Shown: piece by piece, positions 8,488 to 16,473 of the stretch | How the letters are laid out: each line of letters starts with the position of its first letter | Numbering within the stretch: position 1 is the first letter of the stretch | NCBI RefSeq assembly: GCF_014646335.1 | Contig: NZ_BMNG01000009.1 | Span: 186,001 to 250,000, forward strand | Source of the DNA: Streptomyces lasiicapitis | GTDB taxonomy: Bacteria > Actinomycetota > Actinomycetes > Streptomycetales > Streptomycetaceae | Direction of reading: 5' to 3' | DNA length: 64,000 bases | Notes under the pieces: model-generated | Database searches by the model: none | Seen by the model: only the letters and a program-made list of their open reading frames with translations | What the model was told of the DNA's origin: nothing | Program-made: the position numbers and the translations under genes

Positions 8488-9369
8488 TTATGCGTCGGCC
8501 AGGGCGTCGAGGAGCGAGAAGTGCGCCTCGCCGACCGTGAGGGGCTCCCCGGTGACGTCCCGGACATGGCGCCAGTAGCGGTGCATGCTCGGGCTCCGGT
8601 CAAGCGCCGCGGTCCGGGCCAGCGTGCGCCGGAACGACGGGGTGTCGGTCGCGCCCTGCGTGCTCGCGTGCACGGCCACGTACGCGTCGAGCAGCTCGGC
8701 GGGCTCCGTACCCGCCCGGATGGCCTCGCAGAGCACGCCGATCTCGCCGCGCAGCAGCGTGTTCTGGTACGTGGCGACCTCGTCGGCACGCAGCCGCGTG
8801 AACGCCAGCCGGCGCACCGCGGGTTCGGAGACGACGCCGACCATGCCCGCGTACGCCACCACCTGCTCCGGAGTGGGATCCGGCGGCGGCGCGGGCACCC
8901 CGACCGACAGGAACATCGCGAGGGCGTCCGCGGGAACCGCCGGCGCGAACGCGCGGCTCCAGAACGCCTCCAGCGTGCCGCGCGCCATGGAGCCGTCGCT
9001 CACCGCGGCGAGCAGCTCCAGGCGTGCGGCGCGTTCCTCGGCGGAGGCGGCCTCGATCGCGCGCAGCGACGCCCGCCGCCAGGCCAGGGCAGCCAGGGAC
9101 ACATCGAGCGCGGCGCGTTCCGCGGCGACCGCCTCGGCGACGGACCGCTCGCCCGCGAGCACCGCGACGATCGCGGGCAGGCCGAGGCCGAGCGCCCGCA
9201 ACCGCCGCACCAGCGTGAGCCGTTCCACCGCCGACGCGTCGAACCGCCGGTGCCCGCCCGCGCTGCGCACCGACGCGAGCACGCCCTCGTCGCAGTAGAA
9301 GCGGACCGTCCGCACCGGCACACCGGCGCGGCGCGCCAGCTCACCGATGCTCAACGTGGTGTTCCTCAC
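8488..9369 (-). CDS. MerR-family transcriptional regulator
   Basis: About 293 aa. The N-terminal winged helix is canonical (LSIGELARRAGVPVRTVRFYCDEGVL, then RRFDASAVERL), followed by a dimerisation coiled coil and an Ala-rich helical C-terminal ligand domain of about 200 residues without the metal-binding cysteines of CueR/ZntR types. It therefore probably senses an organic compound. I take the GTG at 9369, giving VRNTTLSIGEL; an upstream in-frame ATG would run through the shared promoter. The divergent gene has a MerR-type promoter with a 20-bp spacer and a 16-bp perfect palindrome, which is the expected target of this regulator. Confidence 0.85.
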   Translation of the reverse strand: MRNTTLSIGELARRAGVPVRTVRFYCDEGVLASVRSAGGHRRFDASAVERLTLVRRLRALGLGLPAIVAVLAGERSVAEAVAAERAALDVSLAALAWRRASLRAIEAASAEERAARLELLAAVSDGSMARGTLEAFWSRAFAPAVPADALAMFLSVGVPAPPPDPTPEQVVAYAGMVGVVSEPAVRRLAFTRLRADEVATYQNTLLRGEIGVLCEAIRAGTEPAELLDAYVAVHASTQGATDTPSFRRTLARTAALDRSPSMHRYWRHVRDVTGEPLTVGEAHFSLLDALADA

Positions 9370-9370
9370 C

Positions 9371-9402
9371 TTGAACCTCCACCCGGGTGGAGCTCCTACG
9401 GT
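9371..9402 (+). promoter_or_regulatory. MerR-type promoter with 16-bp palindrome in a 20-bp spacer
   Basis: TTGAAC at 9371-9376 and TACGGT at 9397-9402 are separated by 20 bp, longer than the 17 bp preferred by the housekeeping sigma factor. CTCCACCCGGGTGGAG (9377-9392), a perfect palindrome, fills most of the spacer. MerR activators work by untwisting such over-long promoters. The -10 box ends 7 nt before the ATG at 9410, so the message should be leaderless. Confidence 0.75.
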
Positions 9403-9409
9403 ACGGCGC

Positions 9410-10174
9410 ATGGAGCACACCATGGATCACCTGGACACCGACCGACTCGCGACCGCCCTCGTCGAGCAGACCGACGCGTTCGTGCGGGCCGTCGCGGACG
9501 CCGACTGGGACGCGCACCTGCCGACATGCCCGGAGTGGCGGCTGCGGGTGCTCGTCGGACACATCGGGCAGGAGCACCGCTGGATCACCAGCATCGTCTG
9601 GAACCGGCAGGCCGATGGCATCCCCGACCCGCACGACGCGACGCCGCCCGCCGACTGGCAGCAGTGGCTGCGCCGTGGTGCCGAGGACCTGGTCGGGGCC
9701 GTGCGCGCGACCGGCCCCGACACACCGGTCAGGACGTTCGACGAACCGCGCCCCGCGAAGTTCTGGCTGCGCCGCGCGACCCACGACACGACCGTGCACC
9801 GCGTCGACGCCGCCCTGCACGCCGGGGTGCCGTACGACATCGCACCCGACCTCGCGGCCGATGCGATCACCGAACTCCTGGAGTTCCTCGCGCTGCCCGT
9901 CGCCGAGGCACTGCGGCCGGCCGTGACGAAGCTGCGCGGCGACGGCGAGACGATGCGGATCACCACCACCGACGCCGACGGACCTGCCTGGCTCGTCATC
10001 CGCACACCCGACGGCGTCAGGTGGCAGCCGGGCAGGGGCCCGGCGGACGTCGAGCTGACGGGCTCGGCGCAGGACCTTCTCCTTGTGCTCACCCGCCGCC
10101 TTGAGCCCACGCGGGTCGCGGTCCACGGCGAGAGCGCGCTGCTCGCCCACTGGCTGGAGCACGCGTCGCTCTAG
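9410..10174 (+). CDS. Mycothiol-dependent maleylpyruvate isomerase-family protein
   Basis: A 254-aa protein of the MDMPI/DinB-like four-helix family, in which actinobacteria use mycothiol instead of glutathione. The N-terminal domain has CPEWRLRVLVGHIGQEHRW, including the conserved Trp and the metal-binding His region; KFWLRRATHDTTVHRVDA supplies the second conserved His cluster; the C-terminal part is the smaller alpha/beta domain (PDGVRWQPG...). ATG at 9410 is preferred because it sits at the predicted transcription start; the ATG at 9422 is an alternative. Under the predicted control of the divergent MerR protein. True substrate is unknown; many members are not maleylpyruvate isomerases. 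Confidence 0.82.
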   Translation: MEHTMDHLDTDRLATALVEQTDAFVRAVADADWDAHLPTCPEWRLRVLVGHIGQEHRWITSIVWNRQADGIPDPHDATPPADWQQWLRRGAEDLVGAVRATGPDTPVRTFDEPRPAKFWLRRATHDTTVHRVDAALHAGVPYDIAPDLAADAITELLEFLALPVAEALRPAVTKLRGDGETMRITTTDADGPAWLVIRTPDGVRWQPGRGPADVELTGSAQDLLLVLTRRLEPTRVAVHGESALLAHWLEHASL

Positions 10175-10198
10175 CCAAGCCTGGTCAGCTGCCTGGTG

Positions 10199-11504
10199 TC
10201 AGGACGCTGCCTGCGCGGCGTAGGCCCGGACGTCCGCGTCGGTGTCGCCGGTGGCGGCGGCGAGGGCGGTGCGGGCGTCGGGGTCGGCCAGGTGGGCGAG
10301 CAGCGACAGGACGGCGGCCTTGCGGACGTCCGCGTTGACGTCGGCCGACGCCTTGGCGAGGGCGGGAACGGCCGGTCCCGGCGCGGCCGTTCGCAGGGCT
10401 GTCGCCGCGCCCGCCCGGACCTGCCAGGCGGGATCACCGAGCGCGGCCACGGCCCGCTCGGCGTACCCGGGCGGGCAGCCCGTCGCGGCGAGCGCGGTCA
10501 GCGCGGCCGCCCTGACCAGCGCGTCGGGGTCGTCGAGGAGCGGGTCGAGCGGGGCCGCCGCCGGATCGCGCACCGCCGCGAGCCCGCGCGCCACCGCGAC
10601 CCTGACCTCACGGTCCTGGTCGGCCGTCGCCGCCGCCAGGTCCACGGCCGCGTCCACCGAGACCAGGCCCCGGACGGCGTGGATGCGGACGTCGATGTCG
10701 GTGTCCGCGAGCGCGGCGGCGTACACCGCGGCGTCGCCGAGCCGCAGCGCCCGCAGGACATGCAGCGCGGCACCCCGCACCACCGGGTCGGCCACGCCGA
10801 GAGCAGTCCGCAGTCCTGCCCTCAACTCGGCCTCCGCGGGCAGCACTTCGACCAGCTCGCACAGGGCGCCGACGGCGGCCGACCGCACCTGGGGCGCGGT
10901 GTCGAGCAGCCGTGCGGCGAGCGCGGGACCAGCCCCGACGGGCACCGTCTCGGCGAGCACGGCGGCGGCGGCGCGCACGGCCGGGTCGGCGTCCGCGAGG
11001 TAGGGGGAGAGGGCGGCCAGGTCGGGGGGGCCTCGGCGAGGGCGAGGAGGGTGAGGAGGGCGGGGCTCGATGGGGTGACCGGGGGCGGGGTGACGGATGC
11101 GGGCTGTTCCACGTCGAGTGCGCCCGGCGCTGCGGGGCGGGCGGCCGGGGCGACGTCCCGCGGCCCCGCCGTCGCCACCGGCACCGGAGCGGCCTCGCCC
11201 AGCGCCCGCTGCGGACCTGCGAGCGGGTCGAACTCGCGCGCTCGGCCGGGCGCGGCAGCCAGGACGTGGCGCGGCGGCCGAGGAACTCCACCGCCGTGGA
11301 GGCGGTGACCGCGCCGGCGGGACACCGGGCCGCGCACGGGCCGCAGTACCAGCACTCGTCGACGTGCATGTACGCCTTGCCGTTGTCCTCGCGGATCGCG
11401 AGCGAGTCGAGCGGACACATGTCGACGCAGAGCGTGCAGCCGTCGATGCACAGGGACTCGTCGACGGTCACGGGCGCGTCGGCGCGCTGCGGGACGACAG
11501 GCAT
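10199..11504 (-). pseudogene. Ferredoxin (4Fe-4S dicluster) plus HEAT-repeat protein, with two apparent -1 frameshifts
   Basis: Reading from 11504, the first about 75 residues form a two-cluster ferredoxin: CIDGCTLCVDMCPLDSL and CWYCGPCAARCPAGA give two CxxCxxCxxxCP sets. Coding continues in a second frame (Pro/Ala-rich linker, then LLTLLALAEA) from about 11245 and in a third frame from about 11025, where HEAT repeats run to the stop (repeats of type DPAVRAAAAVLAETV, DVRIHAVRGLVSVD, DVRKAAVLSLLAHL). Each join needs one missing base: one in a GCGCGC context near 11250 and one in a run of seven G at 11024-11030. Third-position G+C stays high in each segment, so the gene looks intact apart from indels; sequencing error is as likely as decay. 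It follows the GntR gene by 39 bp. Confidence 0.7.
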
Positions 11505-11543
11505 GGCTGTCTCCAGGAAGGGGTGAGCGAGAAATGAGTGGGG

Positions 11544-12310
11544 TCAGACGGACCGGTGCAGGACGCCGCTCATGGTGATGCGGTCGCCGCGGAAGCGGAT
11601 GAACTCCAGGTCCACGGGCCGCCCGTCGGGCAGATGAGTGAGCCGCTCCAGCATCAGAACGGCACTCCCGCGCGGCGCCTGCAGCACCGCCGCGGAGTGG
11701 ACGTCGGCGTTCACGGCTTCGAGAGTGATTTCGGCATGCCCCAGCGGGCCACCGGTCAGCGTCTCCAGGAGCCGGAACACGTCCGTGTTCTCCAGGTCGC
11801 AGCCGAGCAGTTCCCCGCCGACGTCCATGGGCAGATAGGACAGGTCGAGAGAGAGCGGCAGCCCGTTGAGGCGCGCAGCCGCTCGATACAGAGCACGTCG
11901 GTGTGGTCGGGCAGGCCGAGCCGGTGCGCCACCGGGCCGGGGGCGCTGACGGGTCCGACGGCGCGGACCTCGTTGGTGACCCGGCCGTGCTCGTGCAGGG
12001 TCTCGGCCAGACCCTGGAGCCGGTCGAGTCCGTGCGGATACTTCTCGCACACCACGACGGTGCCGACGCCGGCCTTCCGCTCCACGAGTTGCTCGCCGCG
12101 CAGCAGGTCCAGGGTCTGCCGGACGGTGTTGCGGCTGGCCCGGTAGTCGGCGGCGATGACGTCCTCCAGGGGGAGGACACCGCGGGGGAAGCCGCCCGCC
12201 AGGATCTGGTGGCGCAGCAGATCGGCGAGTTGCCGTGCCTGGTCCGCACGCAGCCGCCGACGCCGCGCGGCGGCGACGGGCAGGGAGGCGGGGATGCGTT
12301 CGGCCGGCAT
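11544..12310 (-). pseudogene. GntR-family regulator with UTRA domain, one apparent -1 frameshift
   Basis: From the ATG at 12310 the first about 145 codons encode a GntR winged helix (ADQARQLADLLRHQILAGGFPRGVLP, then ASRNTVRQTLDLLRGEQLVERKAGVGTVV) and the beginning of a UTRA ligand domain (DVLCIERLR). The rest of the UTRA domain is in another frame (LNGLPLSLDLSYLPMDVGGELL to the stop at 11544), joined near 11875 by one missing base within a GCGCGCC stretch. Homologous proteins read ERLRRLNGLP here, so a lost C restores the sequence. Probably a functional repressor with a sequencing error, otherwise a recent pseudogene. It precedes the ferredoxin/HEAT gene and may regulate it. Confidence 0.72.
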
Positions 12311-12441
12311 GGCAGGAAACGTACCGGCGCGGTGGCGTGGGTGGCGTTGCGGCAGCGATGCGCCACCTGGCCGCTTGGGTGCGTGGCTCTGACCTGGTAC
12401 GTCGCGAGGCGGGGGCGAAGATCCGCCACCCCCGGACGCGG

Positions 12442-13050
12442 TCAGTCGCGGGCCGTGATGCCGGCCCAGCCGTGTTCGAGGAGGTCGAAGGCGCGGGTGA
12501 CCACGGTGCGGGCGTCGGACCTGCCGTGTGCGACCCGCGTGGCTTCGAGGGTGAAGTGCGCCAGCGCGGCGCAGTCCGGGTCGTCGGCGGGCCTGTTCGT
12601 CTCGTCGGCGATGACGTGGGCGAGCGAGGCTTCATGGCGCAGCCACATGTTCTGGGCGTAGTCGCGCAGCGCCGGGGTGTTCTCGATCAGCTCGAAGAAG
12701 GCGGCGAAGCCTTCCTCGTCGTCCTCGGACCTGACCCGGTGGAGCAGCGCATGCTCGCGCAGGGCTGCGGGAATGGACTGGCCTTCGGCCCGCTCGCGTA
12801 CGGCGGCGAGCAGCTTGGCCTCCTGATCGGCGTCCTCGTCGAAGACGAGTGCTTCCTTGACGGGGAAGTGCTTGAACAGCGTGGTGGTGGACACGTCGGC
12901 GGCGTCCGCGATGTCCCGGATCCCGACCGCGTCGTAGCCGTGCTGGAGGAAGAGGTTCAGGGCCGCGTCCGCCAGCGCCTGGCGGGTGGCGGCCTTCTTG
13001 CGCTCCCGGCGGCCCACGGGTGCCGACGCCGATTGTGTCGTCTCGCTCAT
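12442..13050 (-). CDS. TetR-family transcriptional repressor
   Basis: A 202-aa protein. The N-terminal helix-turn-helix is clear (RQALADAALNLFLQHGYDAVGIRDIADAADVSTTTLFKHFPVKEALVF, residues 23-70), and the remaining 130 residues are the helical ligand-binding domain. It is divergently transcribed from a 14-helix MFS efflux transporter, the classic arrangement of drug-responsive TetR repressors. The 167-bp intergenic region contains a nested inverted repeat close to its start codon. The likely job is repression of the pump until an exported compound binds. Confidence 0.92.
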   Translation of the reverse strand: MSETTQSASAPVGRRERKKAATRQALADAALNLFLQHGYDAVGIRDIADAADVSTTTLFKHFPVKEALVFDEDADQEAKLLAAVRERAEGQSIPAALREHALLHRVRSEDDEEGFAAFFELIENTPALRDYAQNMWLRHEASLAHVIADETNRPADDPDCAALAHFTLEATRVAHGRSDARTVVTRAFDLLEHGWAGITARD

Positions 13051-13069
13051 GCCGGCACTCTACCTCTTG

Positions 13070-13101
13070 GTGCATCAACTATAAAAGTTGAGCTGTTGCA
13101 C
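13070..13101. promoter_or_regulatory. Nested inverted repeat, probable TetR operator
   Basis: TCAACT (13075-13080), five bases ATAAA, then AGTTGA (13086-13091) is a perfect inverted repeat; outer arms GTGCA (13070-13074) and TGCAC (13097-13101) extend the dyad. The site is AT-rich against a GC-rich background and lies 20 bp before the TetR start and 116 bp before the MFS start, as expected for an operator serving both divergent genes. Confidence 0.6.
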
Positions 13102-13217
13102 TTATTGAGTCGGTGTGCTCTTCTGTTGGTGTCGGCCGTGAGACGACCTCCGGCCTTCCATCACTCTGATCCTTCGCTCTGATCCTTGTTTCCTTCGCCT
13201 GAAAGGCGTGATCAGCC

Positions 13218-14789
13218 ATGCCCGCGTCCGCGCCCCCATCCCCTTCCGCCGCAGGCCCGGCGGCACCCGCCGTCGTACCGAAGAACGTGCGCTGGGTCCT
13301 GCTCGGCATCATGCTCGCGATGCTTCTCGCGATGCTCGACAACATGGTCGTGGGCACCGCGATGCCCACGATCGTCAGCGATCTGAGCGGCATGGAGCAC
13401 ATCTCGTGGGTGGTGACGGCGTACACCCTGGCCACCGCCGTGACGACCCCGATCTGGGGCAAGTTCGGCGACCTCATCGGCCGCAAGCCCATGTATCTCG
13501 CCTCGATCGCGGTGTTCATCGCGGGTTCCGCGCTGTGCGGCGCCTCCCAGTCGATGACCCAACTGATCGTGTTCCGCGCCCTGCAGGGAGTCGGTGCCGG
13601 GGGCATCGGCGCGGGTGCCTTCGCGCTGATCGCGGCCCTCGTACCACCGCGTGAGCGCGGCAAGTACCAAGGAATGACCGCCTCGGTCATGGCGATCGGG
13701 ACCATCGGCGGCCCGCTGCTCGGCGGGTTCATCACCGGGCACTTCGGCTGGCGTTGGGCCTTCTACGTCAACCTGCCGGTCGGCCTGCTCGGGTTGGTGT
13801 GGCTGTCGCTGACGCTGCGCGTGCCCGCCAAGCGCATCAAGGCGAGGGTCGACTGGAGCGGTATCGCCCTCCTGACGCTCACGATCAGCGCGATCGTGCT
13901 CGCCGCGACCTGGGCCGGGACGAGCTACGCGTGGGGCTCCTGGCAGATCCTCGCCCTGGGCGCCGTCGCCGCGGCCGGGCTGGCCGCGTTCGTCGCGGTG
14001 GAGAAGCGGGTCGCGGAGCCGGTGGTACCGCTGAGCGTGTTCACCGGTCACCGGAACTTCCCGCTCGCCATGGTCCTGGTCCTGGCCGCGGGTGTGGTCA
14101 TGTTCGGCGCCGGGCTCTATCTGCCGCTGTTCCAGCAGACCGTGCAGGGGGCATCGGCCGCCAACTCCGGTCTGCTGATGCTGCCGATGATGATTCCCGT
14201 CGTGATCGTGTCCACCATCGCGGGCAAGGTCATGTCCGCCACTGGGAAGTACCGGATCTTCCCGATCGTGGGCACCGCCTTCCTCGCCGTGGGGCTGGGG
14301 CTGCTCGCCACCATGGACACCTCGACCTCACGCGTGACGACCTGCGCGTACATGGTGCTGGTCGGCATCGGGCTCGGCTGCGTCCTGCAGATGGCCACCA
14401 CCATCGCGCAGAACAGCGTCTCCTTGCGGGACATGGGCGCTGCGATGAGCTCGGCCATGCTCTTCCGTACGCTCGGGGGGTCGCTCGGCGTGGCCCTCTT
14501 CGGCTCGATGTTCACGCGTGCTGTCGGGTCCCGCCTGCCCGGCGGGGGCAGCGGTACGGGGGCTGACGCCCAGGCTCCGGCCGAGGTGCCGGCCGGGGCC
14601 AGGGACGCTTACCTCGCGGCGGTTGCCGACGGGACCCAACAGATCGTTCTGTTCGCGGCGATTCTGTGCGCGGTGGCGTTCGTCGCTGCTGTGTTCGTTG
14701 TGGAAGTCCCCTTGCGGAAGCCGGGGGCGCCTGCGGTTCCTGCCCCGTCCGACGAGGACGGCAAGGTGCCGGTCAGGCCTGCGAGTTGA
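13218..14789 (+). CDS. MFS multidrug efflux transporter, DHA2 (14-TM) type
   Basis: A 523-aa membrane protein with about 14 hydrophobic helices. Motif A of MFS is present (WGKFGDLIGRKPMYL), and the helix-5 region LQGVGAGGIGAGAFALIAALVPPRERGKYQGMTASVMAIGTIGGPLLGG contains motif C of antiporters. Drug:H+ antiporters of this class export hydrophobic antibiotics and dyes. The N-terminus begins with a Pro/Ala-rich segment; an AAGGCG precedes the ATG. Divergent from the TetR gene. It lies about 10 kb from the PKS cluster, so a link to its product is possible but not supported by direct evidence. Confidence 0.93.
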   Translation: MPASAPPSPSAAGPAAPAVVPKNVRWVLLGIMLAMLLAMLDNMVVGTAMPTIVSDLSGMEHISWVVTAYTLATAVTTPIWGKFGDLIGRKPMYLASIAVFIAGSALCGASQSMTQLIVFRALQGVGAGGIGAGAFALIAALVPPRERGKYQGMTASVMAIGTIGGPLLGGFITGHFGWRWAFYVNLPVGLLGLVWLSLTLRVPAKRIKARVDWSGIALLTLTISAIVLAATWAGTSYAWGSWQILALGAVAAAGLAAFVAVEKRVAEPVVPLSVFTGHRNFPLAMVLVLAAGVVMFGAGLYLPLFQQTVQGASAANSGLLMLPMMIPVVIVSTIAGKVMSATGKYRIFPIVGTAFLAVGLGLLATMDTSTSRVTTCAYMVLVGIGLGCVLQMATTIAQNSVSLRDMGAAMSSAMLFRTLGGSLGVALFGSMFTRAVGSRLPGGGSGTGADAQAPAEVPAGARDAYLAAVADGTQQIVLFAAILCAVAFVAAVFVVEVPLRKPGAPAVPAPSDEDGKVPVRPAS

Positions 14790-14806
14790 CCAAGCGGGGG
14801 GCTTGG
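14790..14806. terminator. Hairpin directly after the MFS stop codon
   Basis: CCAAGC and GCTTGG form a 6-bp stem around five G residues, beginning at the base after the MFS TGA and ending 4 bp before the stop of the convergent M20 gene. It is short and lacks a U-run, so its strength is doubtful. Confidence 0.35.
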
Positions 14807-14810
14807 CGCC

Positions 14811-16148
14811 TCACCCCCTCGCGCGCTCCGCGAGCCACCCCGACATCGCGCGTACGCCGACGCCGATGGCCCGCACGTCGGGGTCGAAGTCGCCGTAGTG
14901 CGGGTAGCCCTCCGTGATGACGGTCCCCGGCGTACGTACGCCCAGGAAGGTGTAGGTGCCGGGGATCTTCTTCAGGAACAGCGCGAAGTCCTCGCCGTTG
15001 AACGGGAACGCGGCGTGCATCACGGTCACGGCGTCCGGACCGAGGACGCGGCGCAGATGGCGCCGCAGGGTCAGGGCATCCTTCTCCGGGCACACCATGG
15101 CCGGGAACGGATTCTCGCGGAAGCGCACCACGACACCGCCATAAGGCTTCGCCAGCCGCCGGATCGCCTCACGCACCTCGACGTAACGCTCCTCGGGCCA
15201 GCAGCGGTACGACACGGAGATCGTGGCCTGCCCCTTCTCCGCGTCCGGCGTGGCGTTCGCCCGGACGACGACGAACTCGGCCAGCGGCCCGTTCGGCGTC
15301 TGGACGTCCGCGACCATCTTCTCCAGGTCGGCGGGCGTCCGCGGGGGAGCCACAGTGGCGAGCCCCTTGATCTCCTCGGCGAGCCGCTCGGCACGCGTGA
15401 GCGCGTCCGGGCCGGTCACCGTGACGGTGGCCTCGTCCTGCCCCGGCAGCCCGCTCCCGGGCGTCACGGCGAACTGCCCCACCGGAAACGGCCCGCAGTG
15501 CAGAGCGTGGATCTCCTCGGGCGCGTCCTTCAGCGCACCGCCCTTGATCATCGCCTCGGCGCCCTCCAAGGTCTCCTCACCCGGCTGGAAGACGAAGACC
15601 ACGGTGCCGCTGAGCCGATGCCTCAGCTGCGCGAGAGTCTGTGCGACGCCGACGCCCACGGTGGTGTGGAGGTCGTGCCCGCAGACGTGGGCGGGCTTGG
15701 TGGGCTTGGTGGGATTGGTACCTGCGGGAATGATCCCGTTCGGCGGTACGGCGTCCATGTCGGCGCGGTAGGCGACGGTACGCCCGGGTCGCGCCCCCTT
15801 CAGTACGCCGACGACCCCCAGCCCGCCGACGTGGGTCCGCACCTCGAGCCCGGCGGCGCGCAGCAGATGCCCCACGATCCTGGAGGTCGCGACCTCCCCT
15901 TCCCCGACCCCGTCCTTCTTCGCCGCCTCCGGGTGGTCGTGGAGATCCCGCCGAAGCGCGATCAGATTGCCCTCGATCCGAAGGGCGACGGCATCGATCG
16001 CGGCCTGGTCCAAGGGGCGGCCGTACCGACTGCCGCCATCGGCCGCGGCGGCGGAACCCCCCGACGACACCACGGCACCGACTCCGGCAGCCGCGGTACC
16101 TCCGAGCAGGGCACGGCGCTTGAGAACGGGCTTGTCCGGACGAGTCAT
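14811..16148 (-). CDS. Exported M20-family amidohydrolase/peptidase (Tat signal)
   Basis: A 445-aa protein of the M20D group (hippurate, IAA-amino acid and N-acyl amino acid hydrolases). The N-terminus KRRALLGGTAAAGVGAVVSSGGSAAAADGG looks like a twin-arginine signal peptide with an AxA-type cleavage region, so the enzyme is probably folded before export. The metal site is visible as AHVCGHDLHTTVGVG (HxCGHD), and the catalytic Glu as FQPGEETLEGAEAM. The Rossmann-like lid domain lies in the middle and the final metal-ligand region near AAFPFNGEDFALF. The substrate is probably an N-acylated amino acid or a similar amide. No operon partner. Confidence 0.88.
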   Translation of the reverse strand: MTRPDKPVLKRRALLGGTAAAGVGAVVSSGGSAAAADGGSRYGRPLDQAAIDAVALRIEGNLIALRRDLHDHPEAAKKDGVGEGEVATSRIVGHLLRAAGLEVRTHVGGLGVVGVLKGARPGRTVAYRADMDAVPPNGIIPAGTNPTKPTKPAHVCGHDLHTTVGVGVAQTLAQLRHRLSGTVVFVFQPGEETLEGAEAMIKGGALKDAPEEIHALHCGPFPVGQFAVTPGSGLPGQDEATVTVTGPDALTRAERLAEEIKGLATVAPPRTPADLEKMVADVQTPNGPLAEFVVVRANATPDAEKGQATISVSYRCWPEERYVEVREAIRRLAKPYGGVVVRFRENPFPAMVCPEKDALTLRRHLRRVLGPDAVTVMHAAFPFNGEDFALFLKKIPGTYTFLGVRTPGTVITEGYPHYGDFDPDVRAIGVGVRAMSGWLAERARG

Positions 16149-16320
16149 TCTTCCCCCAGGTTCACGGTGCGGGGGCGGACTGGGTTGCCCGTCCCCCGTT
16201 CAGCTCGCCGCAAGTCAATCAAGGCCACGTTCGGCCGACTCAACTACCCCTGTACGGACGGGAGCTGAGGGCCTCCCAGGCATGGCCCGAAATCACCCTT
16301 GACCGTGGACTGCCAAAGTC

Positions 16321-16336
16321 TATGGTCCAGACTAAT
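16321..16336. promoter_or_regulatory. DasR-responsive-element-like site
   Basis: TATGGTCCAGACTAAT matches the DasR consensus ACTGGTCTAGACCAGT at 11 of 16 positions, including the central GGTC-AGAC, and also resembles the TGGTCCAGACCT repeats of Streptomyces chitinase promoters. It lies about 140 bp upstream of a chitin/cellulose-active AA10 gene, where N-acetylglucosamine control is expected. Confidence 0.6.
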
Positions 16337-16391
16337 CGGCCGCCGAGCACATCTGGCCACACCGTGCGGCCCAACCGCCCGCAACACTCCA

Positions 16392-16423
16392 CCCCCACAC
16401 ACCCCCACTCCCCCCAACCCCCC
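16392..16423. other. C-rich tract with four runs of five or six C
   Basis: Runs of C at 16392-16396, 16402-16406, 16410-16415 and 16418-16423 are separated by loops of 5, 3 and 2 bases. The complementary strand therefore has four G-runs with short loops, which could fold into a G-quadruplex. It lies between the DasR-like site and the AA10 start, within the probable 5' leader. Confidence 0.5.
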
Positions 16424-16473
16424 ACAAGAGCACTTCACGTCCCCCCATGAAGCAACGCCGTGAAGGAGTACGC

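Larger units (their letters stand above)
16149..16473. other. Intergenic region between M20 and AA10 genes
   Basis: This 325-bp stretch holds no supported gene. It contains the promoter side of both divergent genes, a DasR-like site at 16321-16336, and a C-rich tract at 16392-16423 directly ahead of the AA10 ribosome site. Confidence 0.6.

Noticed and set aside
6982..10104. A 1040-codon plus-strand frame opposite the M1 and MerR genes
   Set aside because: Antisense to genes with intact catalytic and DNA-binding motifs and crossing the shared promoter; a shadow.
10199..11504. Programmed ribosomal frameshifting in the ferredoxin/HEAT gene
   Set aside because: Two shifts would be needed, no slippery heptamer with a following structure is apparent at the first, and the neighbouring GntR gene shows the same type of defect.
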